Origin: Thermoanaerobacteraceae bacterium
GTDB lineage: Bacteria; Bacillota; Thermoanaerobacteria; Thermoanaerobacterales; UBA4877
Direction of reading: 5' to 3'
Assembly: GCA_030016635.1 (NCBI GenBank)
Contig: JASEJQ010000011.1
Span: 1 to 50,374, forward strand
Length of the DNA stretch: 50,374 nt
Shown: positions 8,521 to 17,129 of the stretch, in pieces
Position numbering within the stretch: the stretch's first letter is position 1
Layout: each line of letters opens with the position of its first letter
Notes under the pieces: model-generated
What the model was told of the DNA's origin: nothing
Databases searched by the model: none
The model's input: the letters and a program-made list of their open reading frames with translations, nothing else
Made by a program: the position numbers and the translations under genes

Positions 8521-9005
8521 TATATCAAGCCCCTTATGAGATCCATAAAATTATTTGCCGGTTCATCGGGAATCATCCTTGCTGTCATCTTTATGCCCAT
8601 TGAATCAAGTTTTTTAAATATCTCTACATCTTCTTTAGTGACATTGACAGATTTCTTTACCTGTGTAGCTCCCTCTTTGTGGGCCATATTGCCCACATTT
8701 ATCTCAGGCAGATTTACTCCAGCCTCAATAAGCCTCAGGCAGTCTCTCGGATTTTTAAATATCATAAAAACCCTGTCAGCATCATACTTACCTGCCTTTA
8801 TCCTTTCTGCTGCGTCTGCTACGGTAAGGACAGAGAGTTTTATCCCGGGAGGTGTTGCCATCTTCAAAACGCTCTTTTGGATTTCATCTTTTGAAGCCTC
8901 GTCATTTACTACCATTATCCGGGTGACACCCAGTGAATTGCTCCACACGGTAGCCACCTGGCCGTGTATAAGTCTCTCATCAATTCTAACATGAATTATT
9001 GCCAT
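8520..9005 (-). CDS. PTS IIB component, mannose/fructose/sorbose family
   Basis: A 161-aa IIB of the mannose (Man/Lev/Sor) family. IHVRIDERLIHGQVATVW carries the phosphorylated His14, and the rest of the domain (VVNDEASKD, MATPPGI, NVGNMA) is canonical. It passes phosphate from the IIA to the substrate during transport through IIC/IID. Gene order IIA-IIC-IID-IIB ending in a hydrolase and murQ suggests an N-acetylmuramic acid or related cell-wall sugar as cargo. Confidence 0.93.
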   Translation of the reverse strand: MAIIHVRIDERLIHGQVATVWSNSLGVTRIMVVNDEASKDEIQKSVLKMATPPGIKLSVLTVADAAERIKAGKYDADRVFMIFKNPRDCLRLIEAGVNLPEINVGNMAHKEGATQVKKSVNVTKEDVEIFKKLDSMGIKMTARMIPDEPANNFMDLIRGLI

Positions 9006-9022
9006 AAATTAACCTCCAAGTT

Positions 9023-9835
9023 TTATCCTAATATCTTCAGATTATATAATACCACACCCAGTACCAAAAGGAATATAATAAGTTTTGTAGAGTTAAAACC
9101 TTTACGGCCTAAAAGCCAGTATGACAGCAATACTATCGCCATTGGCACCATAGATGGCATAATGTTGTTTAGCATATCCTGGACTTTTAGCTCTACCTCA
9201 CCGCTTTTGAACACCAGCGGGACATTGGCCTTTACAACCGCCGGGGCCAGGCCGCCTATAACCGTAAGCCCCAGTATGGCAGCGCCTTCTGTAAGCTGTT
9301 TCAATTGGTTGGCAAATCCTACGGCTATCCTTCTGCCCTGTTCATAACCTATTATCGTAAACTCATACCTTACCCACCATATGGCTATGGCCGGTATAAC
9401 AGGAATTAGAGCACCTATTACATTCCCCTGCAGTGCCATATAGGATGCCACACTGAATACAATTGTCCTGTATATGGCAACAAATACAGTATCTCCTATA
9501 CCTGCAAATGGTCCCATAAGACCTGTCTTAATACCGCTTATTGTATCCTCATTGGCCAGGCCGTATTCCTCTTCCATAGCTATATCGGCACCCACAATAA
9601 GGTGAGCCATGGCAGGGGTTGTATTAAAGAACTGCAGATGCAGTTTCAGAGCTCTTGTCATCTCTTCCTTGCTCTTATAAAGTTTTTTCAGTATTGGCAT
9701 TATAGCGAAGCAGTACCCAAGGCCCTGCATCTTTTCGTAGTTCCATCCCATCTGAAGCCCCAGTATTGTCCTCCAGAATACAGAAACCAGGTCTCTTTTT
9801 GTAACCTTTTTCTCCACCTTTGCATCAGTCATCAA
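9023..9835 (-). CDS. PTS IID component, mannose/fructose/sorbose family
   Basis: A 270-aa IID membrane component. The N terminus KRDLVSVFWRTILGLQMGWNY and the GMxxxGAxxx-like GIKTGLMGPFAGIGDT loop are family hallmarks. The C-terminal third has several hydrophobic segments (VPMAIVLLSYWLLG and LIIFLLVLGVVLYNL). It forms the membrane channel with IIC. Its start overlaps the IIC stop by 11 bp. Confidence 0.93.
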   Translation of the reverse strand: MMTDAKVEKKVTKRDLVSVFWRTILGLQMGWNYEKMQGLGYCFAIMPILKKLYKSKEEMTRALKLHLQFFNTTPAMAHLIVGADIAMEEEYGLANEDTISGIKTGLMGPFAGIGDTVFVAIYRTIVFSVASYMALQGNVIGALIPVIPAIAIWWVRYEFTIIGYEQGRRIAVGFANQLKQLTEGAAILGLTVIGGLAPAVVKANVPLVFKSGEVELKVQDMLNNIMPSMVPMAIVLLSYWLLGRKGFNSTKLIIFLLVLGVVLYNLKILG

Positions 9836-10592
9836 TATCTCCTCCTTCTGTCTGAGGCTTTAATTCATTCTTTAAGAACAGGTAGGCAGCCGCAACCGCA
9901 AATCCAATCAATGCTATACCTATCAGACTTACCTTTAAATATGCTGCCAGTACGAAGCCGATAATCATAAAGGGATAAAACTTCTTTAGAGGTAGATACC
10001 TCATCAGTATTGCAACACCCATGGCAGGGAGGATACCACCTGCAACCTTAAGGCCACCCATGAGCCACTGTGGCAGATATGCTGTGATAGCCTTGACAAC
10101 TTCACTTCCGAAATACAGCCCCAAAAACACAGGAATAGCACGGCTAAGGCCCCATGGTATTATTCCCATAAGGTTCATTCTGGCCACTCCATCTGCATTT
10201 CCATCTTCAGCATACCTGTCAGCCCTATGCTGGAAATATGTGTTGGATAGCCTGGCCAGTATATCCAGCTGCGTGAGTAAAAGCCCTATAGGTAAGGCAA
10301 TCCCTATAGCAAACTCCACATCCTGCCCTGATATTATCGCAAATGCAGTCCCTATAACTGCTGCCGACATAAAGTCCGGTACTGTAGCGCCTCCATATGT
10401 GGCCACACCCAGCACCATTAACTGTAGCGTAGCACCCACTGTAAGGCCCATTGGAATGTTACCCATTATAAGTCCTGTAACAAAACCGGCCATCAAAGGA
10501 TTACCCAGTGAAATCTGAAGGCTTAAAGCATCAAGCTGTGCAACGAAGGCATATACCGTCAAAAATAGTATTTGCCAGAATGCAATTTCCAT
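9825..10592 (-). CDS. PTS IIC component, mannose/fructose/sorbose family
   Basis: A 255-aa polytopic IIC with the family pattern QLDALSLQISLGNPLMAGFVTG near residues 19-40, followed by GNIPMGLTVGATLQLMVLG and GGATVPD. It is hydrophobic throughout and ends in a charged tail. It translocates the sugar together with IID. It is preceded by a good ribosome site (AAGGAGG) and lies 14 bp after the IIA gene. Confidence 0.93.
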   Translation of the reverse strand: MEIAFWQILFLTVYAFVAQLDALSLQISLGNPLMAGFVTGLIMGNIPMGLTVGATLQLMVLGVATYGGATVPDFMSAAVIGTAFAIISGQDVEFAIGIALPIGLLLTQLDILARLSNTYFQHRADRYAEDGNADGVARMNLMGIIPWGLSRAIPVFLGLYFGSEVVKAITAYLPQWLMGGLKVAGGILPAMGVAILMRYLPLKKFYPFMIIGFVLAAYLKVSLIGIALIGFAVAAAYLFLKNELKPQTEGGDIDD

Positions 10593-10606
10593 AAATTTCC
10601 CTCCTT

Positions 10607-11023
10607 TTAACTTTTCATAATGCCTGCAATTTCTTTAAAGACATCTTTGATACCGCTTTTGCCCACCTCTACAAGGTGATCTTTAAGCTCTTCGGCATCA
10701 TCGATATAAGAGGTGGCAAACTCCAGAACCATTCCCAGATTAAACCCGCTTATGAGTTTTACTTTCTCATTCTTGAAGAGTTCTGTAGTCGCCACATTGG
10801 ATGGTGTCCCGCCAATAAGGTCCACCATTACTATTATATTGCTATAACCCTTTACCTCATCCATCACCTCCTTTATCTTTTTCTTTAGGCCCTCAGCTCC
10901 ATCCTTTGCATCCATTGATACTGCGTATGCACTATCGATATTGCCGACAACCATCTCCGCACTTTTCAGTGTTTCCTCAGCCATCCTGCCATGGCTTATT
11001 AAAATTAATGCCGTTTTCTTCAA
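10607..11023 (-). CDS. PTS IIA component, mannose family
   Basis: IIA(Man) receives phosphate from HPr on His11 (ILISHGRMAEE) and hands it to IIB. The TTG at 11023 is chosen as start because AGGAGGT lies seven bases before it and the resulting 138-aa protein (first residues KKTALILISHG) matches family length. An in-frame ATG 63 bp upstream would add a non-family extension and lies within the predicted promoter/transcript start region. The LIGGTPSN motif is typical. It is the first gene of the sigma-54-controlled operon. Confidence 0.92.
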   Translation of the reverse strand: MKKTALILISHGRMAEETLKSAEMVVGNIDSAYAVSMDAKDGAEGLKKKIKEVMDEVKGYSNIIVMVDLIGGTPSNVATTELFKNEKVKLISGFNLGMVLEFATSYIDDAEELKDHLVEVGKSGIKDVFKEIAGIMKS

Positions 11024-11054
11024 AAGCTGCACCTCCTGACTTAGAAAATATAAA

Positions 11055-11121
11055 GCCTTTTGTGAGGGCACCAGACTATGTAGCAAAAATCATGCCAGGT
11101 TTGGTTTCCCTCACAAAAGGC
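11055..11121. repeat. 14-bp inverted repeat flanking the sigma-54 promoter
   Basis: GCCTTTTGTGAGGG at 11055-11068 and its exact reverse complement CCCTCACAAAAGGC at 11108-11121 are separated by 39 bp. The -24/-12 promoter lies centrally in the spacer. Relative to the predicted start site near 11071, the arms sit at about -37 to -50 and +3 to +16. The repeat could be paired operator sites, a looping element or recombination sites; the sequence alone does not decide. Confidence 0.85.
11081..11097 (-). promoter_or_regulatory. Sigma-54 (-24/-12) promoter of the mannose-PTS/murQ operon
   Basis: On the minus strand TGGCATGATTTTTGCTA fits the sigma-54 consensus TGGCACGN4TTGCW with the strict GG-N10-GC spacing (GG at 11096-11095, GC at 11084-11083). 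It lies about 60 bp before the TTG start of the IIA gene. A LevR-type sigma-54 activator is encoded just upstream at 11772-14501, which supports the call. Confidence 0.85.
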
Positions 11122-11165
11122 CTATTTACAGGGTCTCATATACCATCTAATACAGTACAATACTC

Positions 11166-11184
11166 ATCCATATCAATATGGGAT
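11166..11184. promoter_or_regulatory. Candidate upstream activator site for the LevR-type regulator
   Basis: ATCCATATCAATATGGGAT is a near-perfect dyad (ATCCATAT against ATATGGGAT with one extra G) centred about 104 bp upstream of the predicted sigma-54 start site. That is the distance usual for activator sites of this class. It is a pattern-based guess. Confidence 0.4.
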
Positions 11185-11209
11185 AACAATAATACCCAAT
11201 AAGACACTA

Positions 11210-11707
11210 TTATATATTACGATAGTTGAGCTTAATTGAATTTAAGAGTGAGATATGCTTTCTCTCCTCAATTATTATGCTCAGGACCGTCTCCCTGGTG
11301 TTTCTGTTCTTTGTGCCCTCAGAGAGCGCCTGATACAGCAGGATAGAATCTTTCTCCAGGTCCAATGCCATGTTTATAGCATCAAGGGGCTCCCTGATGC
11401 CCTCCAGGACCTTATCTATGTCCTCGTCCTCTGGAAATACAGATGCATGTACGAGATCATCAATATACTTGCTGGCCTCCATATCAAAAAAGTCAGCTGA
11501 TTTGTCACCTGCCATCTCGTCTATGGCTACAGACTGAAGTTCCTTAAACCTTTCTTTGTGCTTTAATTCTTCATCTGACAATCTCAAGAATATGGATCTT
11601 GCCTCTCCATCTTCAAGTTTTGCGGCAGCTTTTTTATAAAAAGCATTACCCTTGTCTTCCATTTCTATGCCTATGGTGATTAAGTCAAGACTGCTATAGT
11701 TTTCCAT
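11210..11707 (-). CDS. Ferritin-like / rubrerythrin-type diiron protein
   Basis: A 165-aa four-helix protein. The first pair of helices has E-D-K-GNAFY and DEELKHKERF, and the second pair has DLEKDSILLYQ and IIEERKHISLLNSI. Together these give the E...ExxH...E...ExxH spacing of the ferritin-like diiron fold. No rubredoxin domain is attached. Such proteins act in peroxide or oxygen defence in anaerobes. It sits 65 bp after levR and before the PTS promoter, so it is probably co-transcribed with levR but functionally separate. Confidence 0.85.
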   Translation of the reverse strand: MENYSSLDLITIGIEMEDKGNAFYKKAAAKLEDGEARSIFLRLSDEELKHKERFKELQSVAIDEMAGDKSADFFDMEASKYIDDLVHASVFPEDEDIDKVLEGIREPLDAINMALDLEKDSILLYQALSEGTKNRNTRETVLSIIIEERKHISLLNSIKLNYRNI

Positions 11708-11771
11708 GTTTTCCCTACCGATGTTTATTATTCTATAGTTATTATTCTCTATTAAACTAATATTTCCTTCC

Positions 11772-14501
11772 CTATTTTATAATTTCCTCAATTATTTTTA
11801 ATTCATCACTTTCCAGAGTTACACCAAAATCCTCATATACTGTTCTTATAAGAGGAACCGGTGGTAGTGCACCTTCTACAACCCTGCTCGCAAATTTGAA
11901 CCTCTCTATGGCATATGCCATATGCATAGTAAACAGCGTGTATTTGTGGTTATCCAGCTTAATATCCTTTTCCTTCTCAATCATCCTGGCATACTTGTCA
12001 AGAAATGGCATGAGTTTTCTCCCTGATAAGAAGTTCAGATTTTCATCAAGGGCATCCATGATCGCCCCATAGACCACTGTCCTGTCTTCATCCTTTATAT
12101 CTGCCCTGAGTTGAGTGCTGCCGGAGATAAGCCTTAAAACCCTTTCCAGGCCATTTCCGGTGACAAACTCCATCAAGTTTATAAATGGGACCCCGGGCAT
12201 TTCCGGGTTGATGCTGCCGGCAATGGCTGCTATTTGGCGTCCTGCAGCAATCCTTTTCATGTTTTCTACTGCTTTTTTCCTGTCACTTATATTGATTTCT
12301 ATTACATCTACACCCTCTATGTTGTTCTTCTTGAGGGCCCTTTCTATTACCTCCTTAAGGTACATGGCTGTCCCTTCCCCTGTACTGCAGACGGTAAATA
12401 TCACCCTTTCCCTCTGTGGACTCCCGTTTACCTCTTTCGATGTCGCAGCTATCAAATCCCTGGTTAAATCCAGTACAGCCCTTGCTACATCGCGCAGCGT
12501 AGAATAGGGTAGCATGGACCTGTGGGCAGCCTCTATGAGCGCAGGGGTGCTTACATTGTCTATGGTGATGGTGTCTATCCCTGTGCGCTTCTCTATTTCC
12601 TCCCCGAACACCTTGAGTGAGCCCATGTCTACCATTAAAAGTATCCCTTTTCCTTCATCTATGTCCTTGGCTAGGCCGATTGCCCTCTCTAAAATATCTT
12701 CGGGGTTGTCATCTAAGCTCATGTCTATGGCCTTCACATGGTCAGTCCTCAAGAGCTTGTTTGCCACATCCGCCATGCCGGTGGCAGTCCCTTCCCCGTG
12801 AGCTATAACCATTACCCCTATCTTTTTGGGTTTCTCTTCCCCATTGGTAAGGTAGAGTATCATGCTTATAAACCCGGCCTCATAGGTTGGTATATCCCTC
12901 TTTAAAAGGCTCTTTAACCGCTCCACCATGTAAGAGGCCACCTCATACTCCACTGGATGTCCACTCTTGATGTCATCGAGGTTTATGGGGTTTACCTTAT
13001 TTTTCCTCACAAACATGGAGTTTATGTGAAAGGCTAAGGCTATCAAAGTATCCTCCTTGATGTGGTAATTAAATTTCTTCAACACCTCTTCAGAGAGTAC
13101 CTTTACGCTGCTTATTATGTCTGCACTTAAAAATCTGGCAAGTTCCTGCTCTTTTATACCTATAGATAATATGCCTTCCCTGTATCTTAAGAATACTTCT
13201 TCCAGGTCTTTTAAGAGCCTGTCGGTCATCTCTCCCTTTGATAGCCCATTTCCCCTGTATTCCCTGCTCTTTTCATCCAGATATTCATATACCTCCATAG
13301 AAAAATCATATGGGTCTCTTTCGCTTTTCTGCCTCTCAAAAGACGCCCCATCAAACACATAATCCCCATACTTTAAGAGCTTTTCAGCGGACCTCTTTTC
13401 ATCCCCTGGAGTCAATATTGCCTCCCTTATACTCTCTGGGAGATGGCTTAAGGTTATCCTCATTTCATCCTGGTTTATAAGGTAGTCCAAGTACCCCCTG
13501 GATGATATGCGCTCTATGTCCGACTTCAGTTCACCCACATTTCCTGATGGCTTATATAATAGCAGTGAGAGCATCACATCCCGAGCCACCTTAATGGGTC
13601 TCTTTACCCGCTCAGCCTCTTTATTAAAAAAGTCGGATATGATCTCCAGTTTTTCTGCAAGGCCCCTTTCCCTAAGGGAAGGAAGTTTTATCATTATAGG
13701 AAAACGTCTTAAAAATGTCTCCAGGAGGGCAGACCTGGGGTCCCGGGTTGTGGCAGCAATTATGATGATATCAGCCTTCCTCTCGCTTACCTCACCAAGC
13801 CTCCTGTAAAGTCCCCTGTCTATTATGTTAAACAGCATTTCCTGGCCTTCAGGAGGCAGCCTGTGCACCTCATCCAAAAATAATATCCCCCCGCCAGCCT
13901 TTTCTACAAGCCCTACCCTGTCAACATCACTCCCGGTGTACGCACCCTTTGCACTCCCAAACAGTATGGACATTAAAAGCTGAGGGTTATTGGAGTAGTC
14001 AGCACAGTTAAAGACGACGTAGGGTGCGTCTTCCTTTATGACTCCATTGGCCCTGGCAAAAAGGTACATATGCTCTGCAAATGTGGTCTTTCCTACCCCG
14101 GTTTCTCCCAGAAGGAGTGTGGCCAGGCCCTTCGGAGGATAGAGCATAGCTGCCTGTGCCTGTTTTATATACGGGAGGAGGCTGCCGTCATGGCCCACCA
14201 TGTCGCTAAAAATGTCCATATTGATGGTATTTGCAGACCTCTCACTCTTAGGTTTGCTGCCTGTGATTCCATGTTCATCTGCCCAATCCCTGGTAAGATA
14301 AAGTGTCGGCCTTCCCTCTATCTTATATACCCTGCCCTCTCTGTACAGGGCATTTAAATCCGCTGAGACGTTATTCCTTGTCAAATTCAGCTTTGAGGCT
14401 ATGTATTCAGCCGAAAACCCCACATCGTCCTTTATGTCCTTTGCCTTTATCCTGCTGCACTCATCATAGAGAAGTCTGTAAACTTTTTCCTTCCTAAGCA
14501 T
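11772..14501 (-). CDS. LevR-type sigma-54-dependent PRD transcriptional activator
   Basis: A 909-aa regulator. In order it has an N-terminal HTH, an AAA+ sigma-54-interaction domain, a PRD, an EIIA(Man)-like domain, a Gat-type EIIB domain and a second PRD. The AAA+ domain shows Walker A GETGVGKTT (about 127-135), the GAFTGA loop as GAYTGS, and Walker B GILFLDEVHR. The EIIA(Man)-like domain has IGVMVIAHGEGTATGM, and the EIIB domain has VIFTVCSTGEGTA. It should activate the -24/-12 promoter at 11081-11097 and be tuned by HPr and PTS phosphorylation. It begins one base after the antiterminator stop. Thr in GAFTGA, needed for sigma-54 contact, is kept. Confidence 0.94.
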   Translation of the reverse strand: MLRKEKVYRLLYDECSRIKAKDIKDDVGFSAEYIASKLNLTRNNVSADLNALYREGRVYKIEGRPTLYLTRDWADEHGITGSKPKSERSANTINMDIFSDMVGHDGSLLPYIKQAQAAMLYPPKGLATLLLGETGVGKTTFAEHMYLFARANGVIKEDAPYVVFNCADYSNNPQLLMSILFGSAKGAYTGSDVDRVGLVEKAGGGILFLDEVHRLPPEGQEMLFNIIDRGLYRRLGEVSERKADIIIIAATTRDPRSALLETFLRRFPIMIKLPSLRERGLAEKLEIISDFFNKEAERVKRPIKVARDVMLSLLLYKPSGNVGELKSDIERISSRGYLDYLINQDEMRITLSHLPESIREAILTPGDEKRSAEKLLKYGDYVFDGASFERQKSERDPYDFSMEVYEYLDEKSREYRGNGLSKGEMTDRLLKDLEEVFLRYREGILSIGIKEQELARFLSADIISSVKVLSEEVLKKFNYHIKEDTLIALAFHINSMFVRKNKVNPINLDDIKSGHPVEYEVASYMVERLKSLLKRDIPTYEAGFISMILYLTNGEEKPKKIGVMVIAHGEGTATGMADVANKLLRTDHVKAIDMSLDDNPEDILERAIGLAKDIDEGKGILLMVDMGSLKVFGEEIEKRTGIDTITIDNVSTPALIEAAHRSMLPYSTLRDVARAVLDLTRDLIAATSKEVNGSPQRERVIFTVCSTGEGTAMYLKEVIERALKKNNIEGVDVIEINISDRKKAVENMKRIAAGRQIAAIAGSINPEMPGVPFINLMEFVTGNGLERVLRLISGSTQLRADIKDEDRTVVYGAIMDALDENLNFLSGRKLMPFLDKYARMIEKEKDIKLDNHKYTLFTMHMAYAIERFKFASRVVEGALPPVPLIRTVYEDFGVTLESDELKIIEEIIK

Positions 14502-14502
14502 C

Positions 14503-15321
14503 CTAAACCTCCTTAGAGGCTTCCAGAGCCCTCTCTATATGTATGGCAAGGTATCCCACCTCGCCCTCAGGTACATCTTTATCAAGATATCCCTCTATTA
14601 TGTTTTTAAGTTTATTGGCCACACGGTACGACCTTTTGTATTTCCTCTTTATGGTGTTAATAAGAGGATTATCTATAGGCTTATCCTTATCTACCCTGTC
14701 TAAGGCAAACCTCAGGTGGGTGATCAACCTGGCGTAGTCCATACCCGACCTGTCTATGGAGACACCCACCCCCCTCTCTATAGTTTCCACCAGTTCATTT
14801 ATTATACTGGTGTATTTAACTGTCTTTGACAGGCTGTTATTCTCCATCCCGGCATGTATGTGCATGGCTATTATCCCTGTCTCATCGGCAGGCATTATTA
14901 CCCCAAGCTTAGCTCCCACCATAAGTACAGCTTTTTCTGCCAGGGCATACTCCTCAGGATATAGCACCTTTAGTTCAGCATTGAACGGATTTTTAATCTC
15001 AATGCCCAGTTTTATACGGTCTATGGCAAAGCCTATATGGTCTGCCAGGGAGATGTGGATGTGTTCTGAAAGTTTCTTGCCTGTCTCCTGCTCTATCATC
15101 GTGATTATCTCCTCGGCCAGGCCAATCACCTGCTCATCCACGGACTCCAAGAGTCCCTTGAACTTTTCTCTCGTATTGTATTCTAAGACAAATCTCTTCT
15201 CTATGCAGGATTCATCAATTATCTCCATAAATCCAAGGCCGCGTCCTATCAGTATTATCTCTTTGCCCTCCTTTTCTGTCAGGACGACATTATTGTTGAG
15301 GACCTTTTTCACATGATACAT
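14503..15321 (-). CDS. Transcriptional antiterminator, BglG/GlcT family
   Basis: A 272-aa antiterminator with an N-terminal RNA-binding CAT domain of about 60 residues (MYHVKKVLNNNVVLTEKEGKE...IGRGLGF) and two PRDs. The PRDs show the His pairs SLADHIGFAIDRIK and AMHIHAG in PRD1, and LITHLRFALDR and AIHIERAL in PRD2. It should bind a RAT site and prevent termination when unphosphorylated. A RAT/terminator pair lies before nagE at 18587-18648 in the same cluster, making nagE the likely target. It starts 44 bp after nagA and abuts levR. Confidence 0.9.
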   Translation of the reverse strand: MYHVKKVLNNNVVLTEKEGKEIILIGRGLGFMEIIDESCIEKRFVLEYNTREKFKGLLESVDEQVIGLAEEIITMIEQETGKKLSEHIHISLADHIGFAIDRIKLGIEIKNPFNAELKVLYPEEYALAEKAVLMVGAKLGVIMPADETGIIAMHIHAGMENNSLSKTVKYTSIINELVETIERGVGVSIDRSGMDYARLITHLRFALDRVDKDKPIDNPLINTIKRKYKRSYRVANKLKNIIEGYLDKDVPEGEVGYLAIHIERALEASKEV

Positions 15322-15365
15322 TTATATCACCAATTAAAATATGATTTGGGTGTAATGAGGATAAA

Positions 15366-16493
15366 TTAGAATACTCTATCCCCTGCTATAAACATCCCTT
15401 TTATGTTTATGTCTTCATCGAAAAATATTATGTCCGCCATATTCCCCTTCTTTATCTCTCCCATATCATTAAGCCCCAGGAGTTTTGCCGGGTTATATGA
15501 CGCCATGCGGACGGCCTCTGGTATGGTGACACCAAGATGTTCTACTGCATTATGCACAGCAGCATCCAGGGTAAGCGTGCTGCCTGCAATAGTCCCGTCA
15601 GCAAGCCTGGCCTGGCCACTTTTCACAAAAACCTGCTGCCCGCCCAGGTCATATACCCCATCGGCAAGGCCAGCCGCTCTCATAGAGTCTGTGACAAGTA
15701 TTGACCTCTCTACGCCCTTTATCTTAAGAAGTGTACGTAATGCAGCAAAATGGACATGTACACCATCACAGATAAATTCAGCAAATATGTCACTGTCAAA
15801 TACAGCCCCAAGGGCTCCCGGCTCCCTGTGGTGAAATCCCCTCATACCATTAAAAGTATGCGTAGAGCTCTTTGCACCTGCCTTTATTCCCTTCATGGCC
15901 TCATCATAGGTAGCATTGGTATGGCCCATGGAGACCACTATACCCATATTAGCTAATTTTCTTATAAATTCTGTTGCCCCATCTGTCTCAGGTGCAACAG
16001 TAATAAGCTTTACAATGCTGTCAAACCCATCACACAGGCTCATAAACTCATCCATTGACGGCATCTTTATATAATCTTCAGGCTGAGCCCCCTTATGCTC
16101 TTTAGATATAAAAGGTCCCTCCATGTGAAGCCCAAGTAGCCTTGCCCCCTCCACCTTACCCATGGATTCACCCACAGTCCTTACCGCCCTTTTGATATTT
16201 TCCCCGGGCATGGTCATGGTGGTAGCAAGAAAACCTGTCACACCACTCGCAATAAGAGCCTTAGAAAGCCCATTTATTGCATCAAAGCTGGCATCCATGG
16301 TGTCATAACCATTCCTCCCGTGCATATGGATCTCTATAAACCCCGGTGAAACGTACATTCCCCTGGCATCTACTCTCCTAATACCCACGGGGACAGCGTC
16401 CCTGAGGTCTACTATCCTGTCCTTATCTACGATTACAACACTATCCACAATCTGGCTTCCAGCAATAACCCTACCATTGGTTATGGCAAACAT
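15366..16493 (-). CDS. nagA: N-acetylglucosamine-6-phosphate deacetylase
   Basis: NagA converts GlcNAc-6-P to glucosamine-6-P and acetate in the cytoplasm. The 375-aa length is normal. The amidohydrolase metal motif EIHMHGRNGYDT (H56, H58) is present, with Glu in LHMEGPFI, His in SMGHTNATYDEA, the substrate loop STHTFNGM, and catalytic Asp in ILVTDSM. It lies between crr and the antiterminator gene. It links MurQ and NagE products to NagB, which is encoded 4 kb upstream. Confidence 0.96.
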   Translation of the reverse strand: MFAITNGRVIAGSQIVDSVVIVDKDRIVDLRDAVPVGIRRVDARGMYVSPGFIEIHMHGRNGYDTMDASFDAINGLSKALIASGVTGFLATTMTMPGENIKRAVRTVGESMGKVEGARLLGLHMEGPFISKEHKGAQPEDYIKMPSMDEFMSLCDGFDSIVKLITVAPETDGATEFIRKLANMGIVVSMGHTNATYDEAMKGIKAGAKSSTHTFNGMRGFHHREPGALGAVFDSDIFAEFICDGVHVHFAALRTLLKIKGVERSILVTDSMRAAGLADGVYDLGGQQVFVKSGQARLADGTIAGSTLTLDAAVHNAVEHLGVTIPEAVRMASYNPAKLLGLNDMGEIKKGNMADIIFFDEDINIKGMFIAGDRVF

Positions 16494-16565
16494 ATTTATC
16501 CCCCCAAAAATTGTGTTATAAATTCCGATAGAACATCTTCTTACAATAGAATCATATATGCAATC

Positions 16566-17057
16566 TCACTTAATAGCGACCACCATTATAGTATCCACAC
16601 CTGCCTCGACGTCCCCATACCTCTTCTCTATGGACTGGATAATCTCTCCATTGGTCAATATAACCGGGGTTACCGCAGATTTACCTGAAGACTTTAACTT
16701 ATCCAAGTCAACCTTTATAAGCGGTGTACCCACAGTAACAACATCTCCCTGTTTTATAAGTGCTGTAAAACCGTCTCCCTTGAGTTCCACAGTGTCTATC
16801 CCTATATGAATAAGGGTTTCCAGGCCCTCCTTACTCCTTAACCCTATGGCGTGAAGCGTAGGGAAAAGCTGCAAAACTTCACCGTCCACTGGTGATACAA
16901 TAAGTCCGTCAGTAGGCTCTATCGCCACGCCATCACCAACCATCTTCTGGGCAAAAACCGGGTCTGGTACATTTCCTAAATCAACTATTGTCCCATTTAC
17001 AGGTGAAAAAATATCCACTGTATTATGTCGTTTAAAAAAGCCGAACAATGCAACCAT
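16566..17057 (-). CDS. crr: PTS glucose-family IIA component
   Basis: A glucose-type EIIA, about 160 aa. FSPVNGTIVDLGNVPDPVFAQ opens the domain, and the phosphate-accepting His84 lies in TLIHIGIDTVELKGDGF with the supporting His69 in LFPTLHAIG. It delivers phosphate from HPr to NagE, which lacks its own IIA domain. A TTG at 17048 with GGAAAGG nine bases before it is an alternative start giving a standard MFGFFK-like N terminus. The ATG at 17057 has AAAGGAAAGG directly against it. A terminator and an extended -10 element lie between nagE and this gene. Confidence 0.93.
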   Translation of the reverse strand: MVALFGFFKRHNTVDIFSPVNGTIVDLGNVPDPVFAQKMVGDGVAIEPTDGLIVSPVDGEVLQLFPTLHAIGLRSKEGLETLIHIGIDTVELKGDGFTALIKQGDVVTVGTPLIKVDLDKLKSSGKSAVTPVILTNGEIIQSIEKRYGDVEAGVDTIMVVAIK

Positions 17058-17077
17058 CCTTTCCTTTGTTCTACCCT

Positions 17078-17086
17078 ATTATAGCA
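17078..17086 (-). promoter_or_regulatory. Extended -10 promoter element before crr
   Basis: TGCTATAAT on the minus strand is a perfect extended -10 (TGnTATAAT) about 22 bp before the crr start. No convincing -35 is visible because that position falls in the nagE terminator stem. It would let crr, nagA and the regulator genes be transcribed independently of nagE. Confidence 0.5.
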
Positions 17087-17091
17087 TATCC

Positions 17092-17129
17092 AAAAATTAC
17101 AGGGGAGGTCTTCCTCCCCTGTAATTTTT
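17092..17129 (-). terminator. Terminator after nagE
   Basis: A perfect 17-bp palindrome (AAAAATTACAGGGGAGG with its complement at 17113-17129, loop of four) overlaps the nagE stop and carries T-runs on both sides. It should terminate or reduce readthrough from nagE into crr. Confidence 0.85.
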
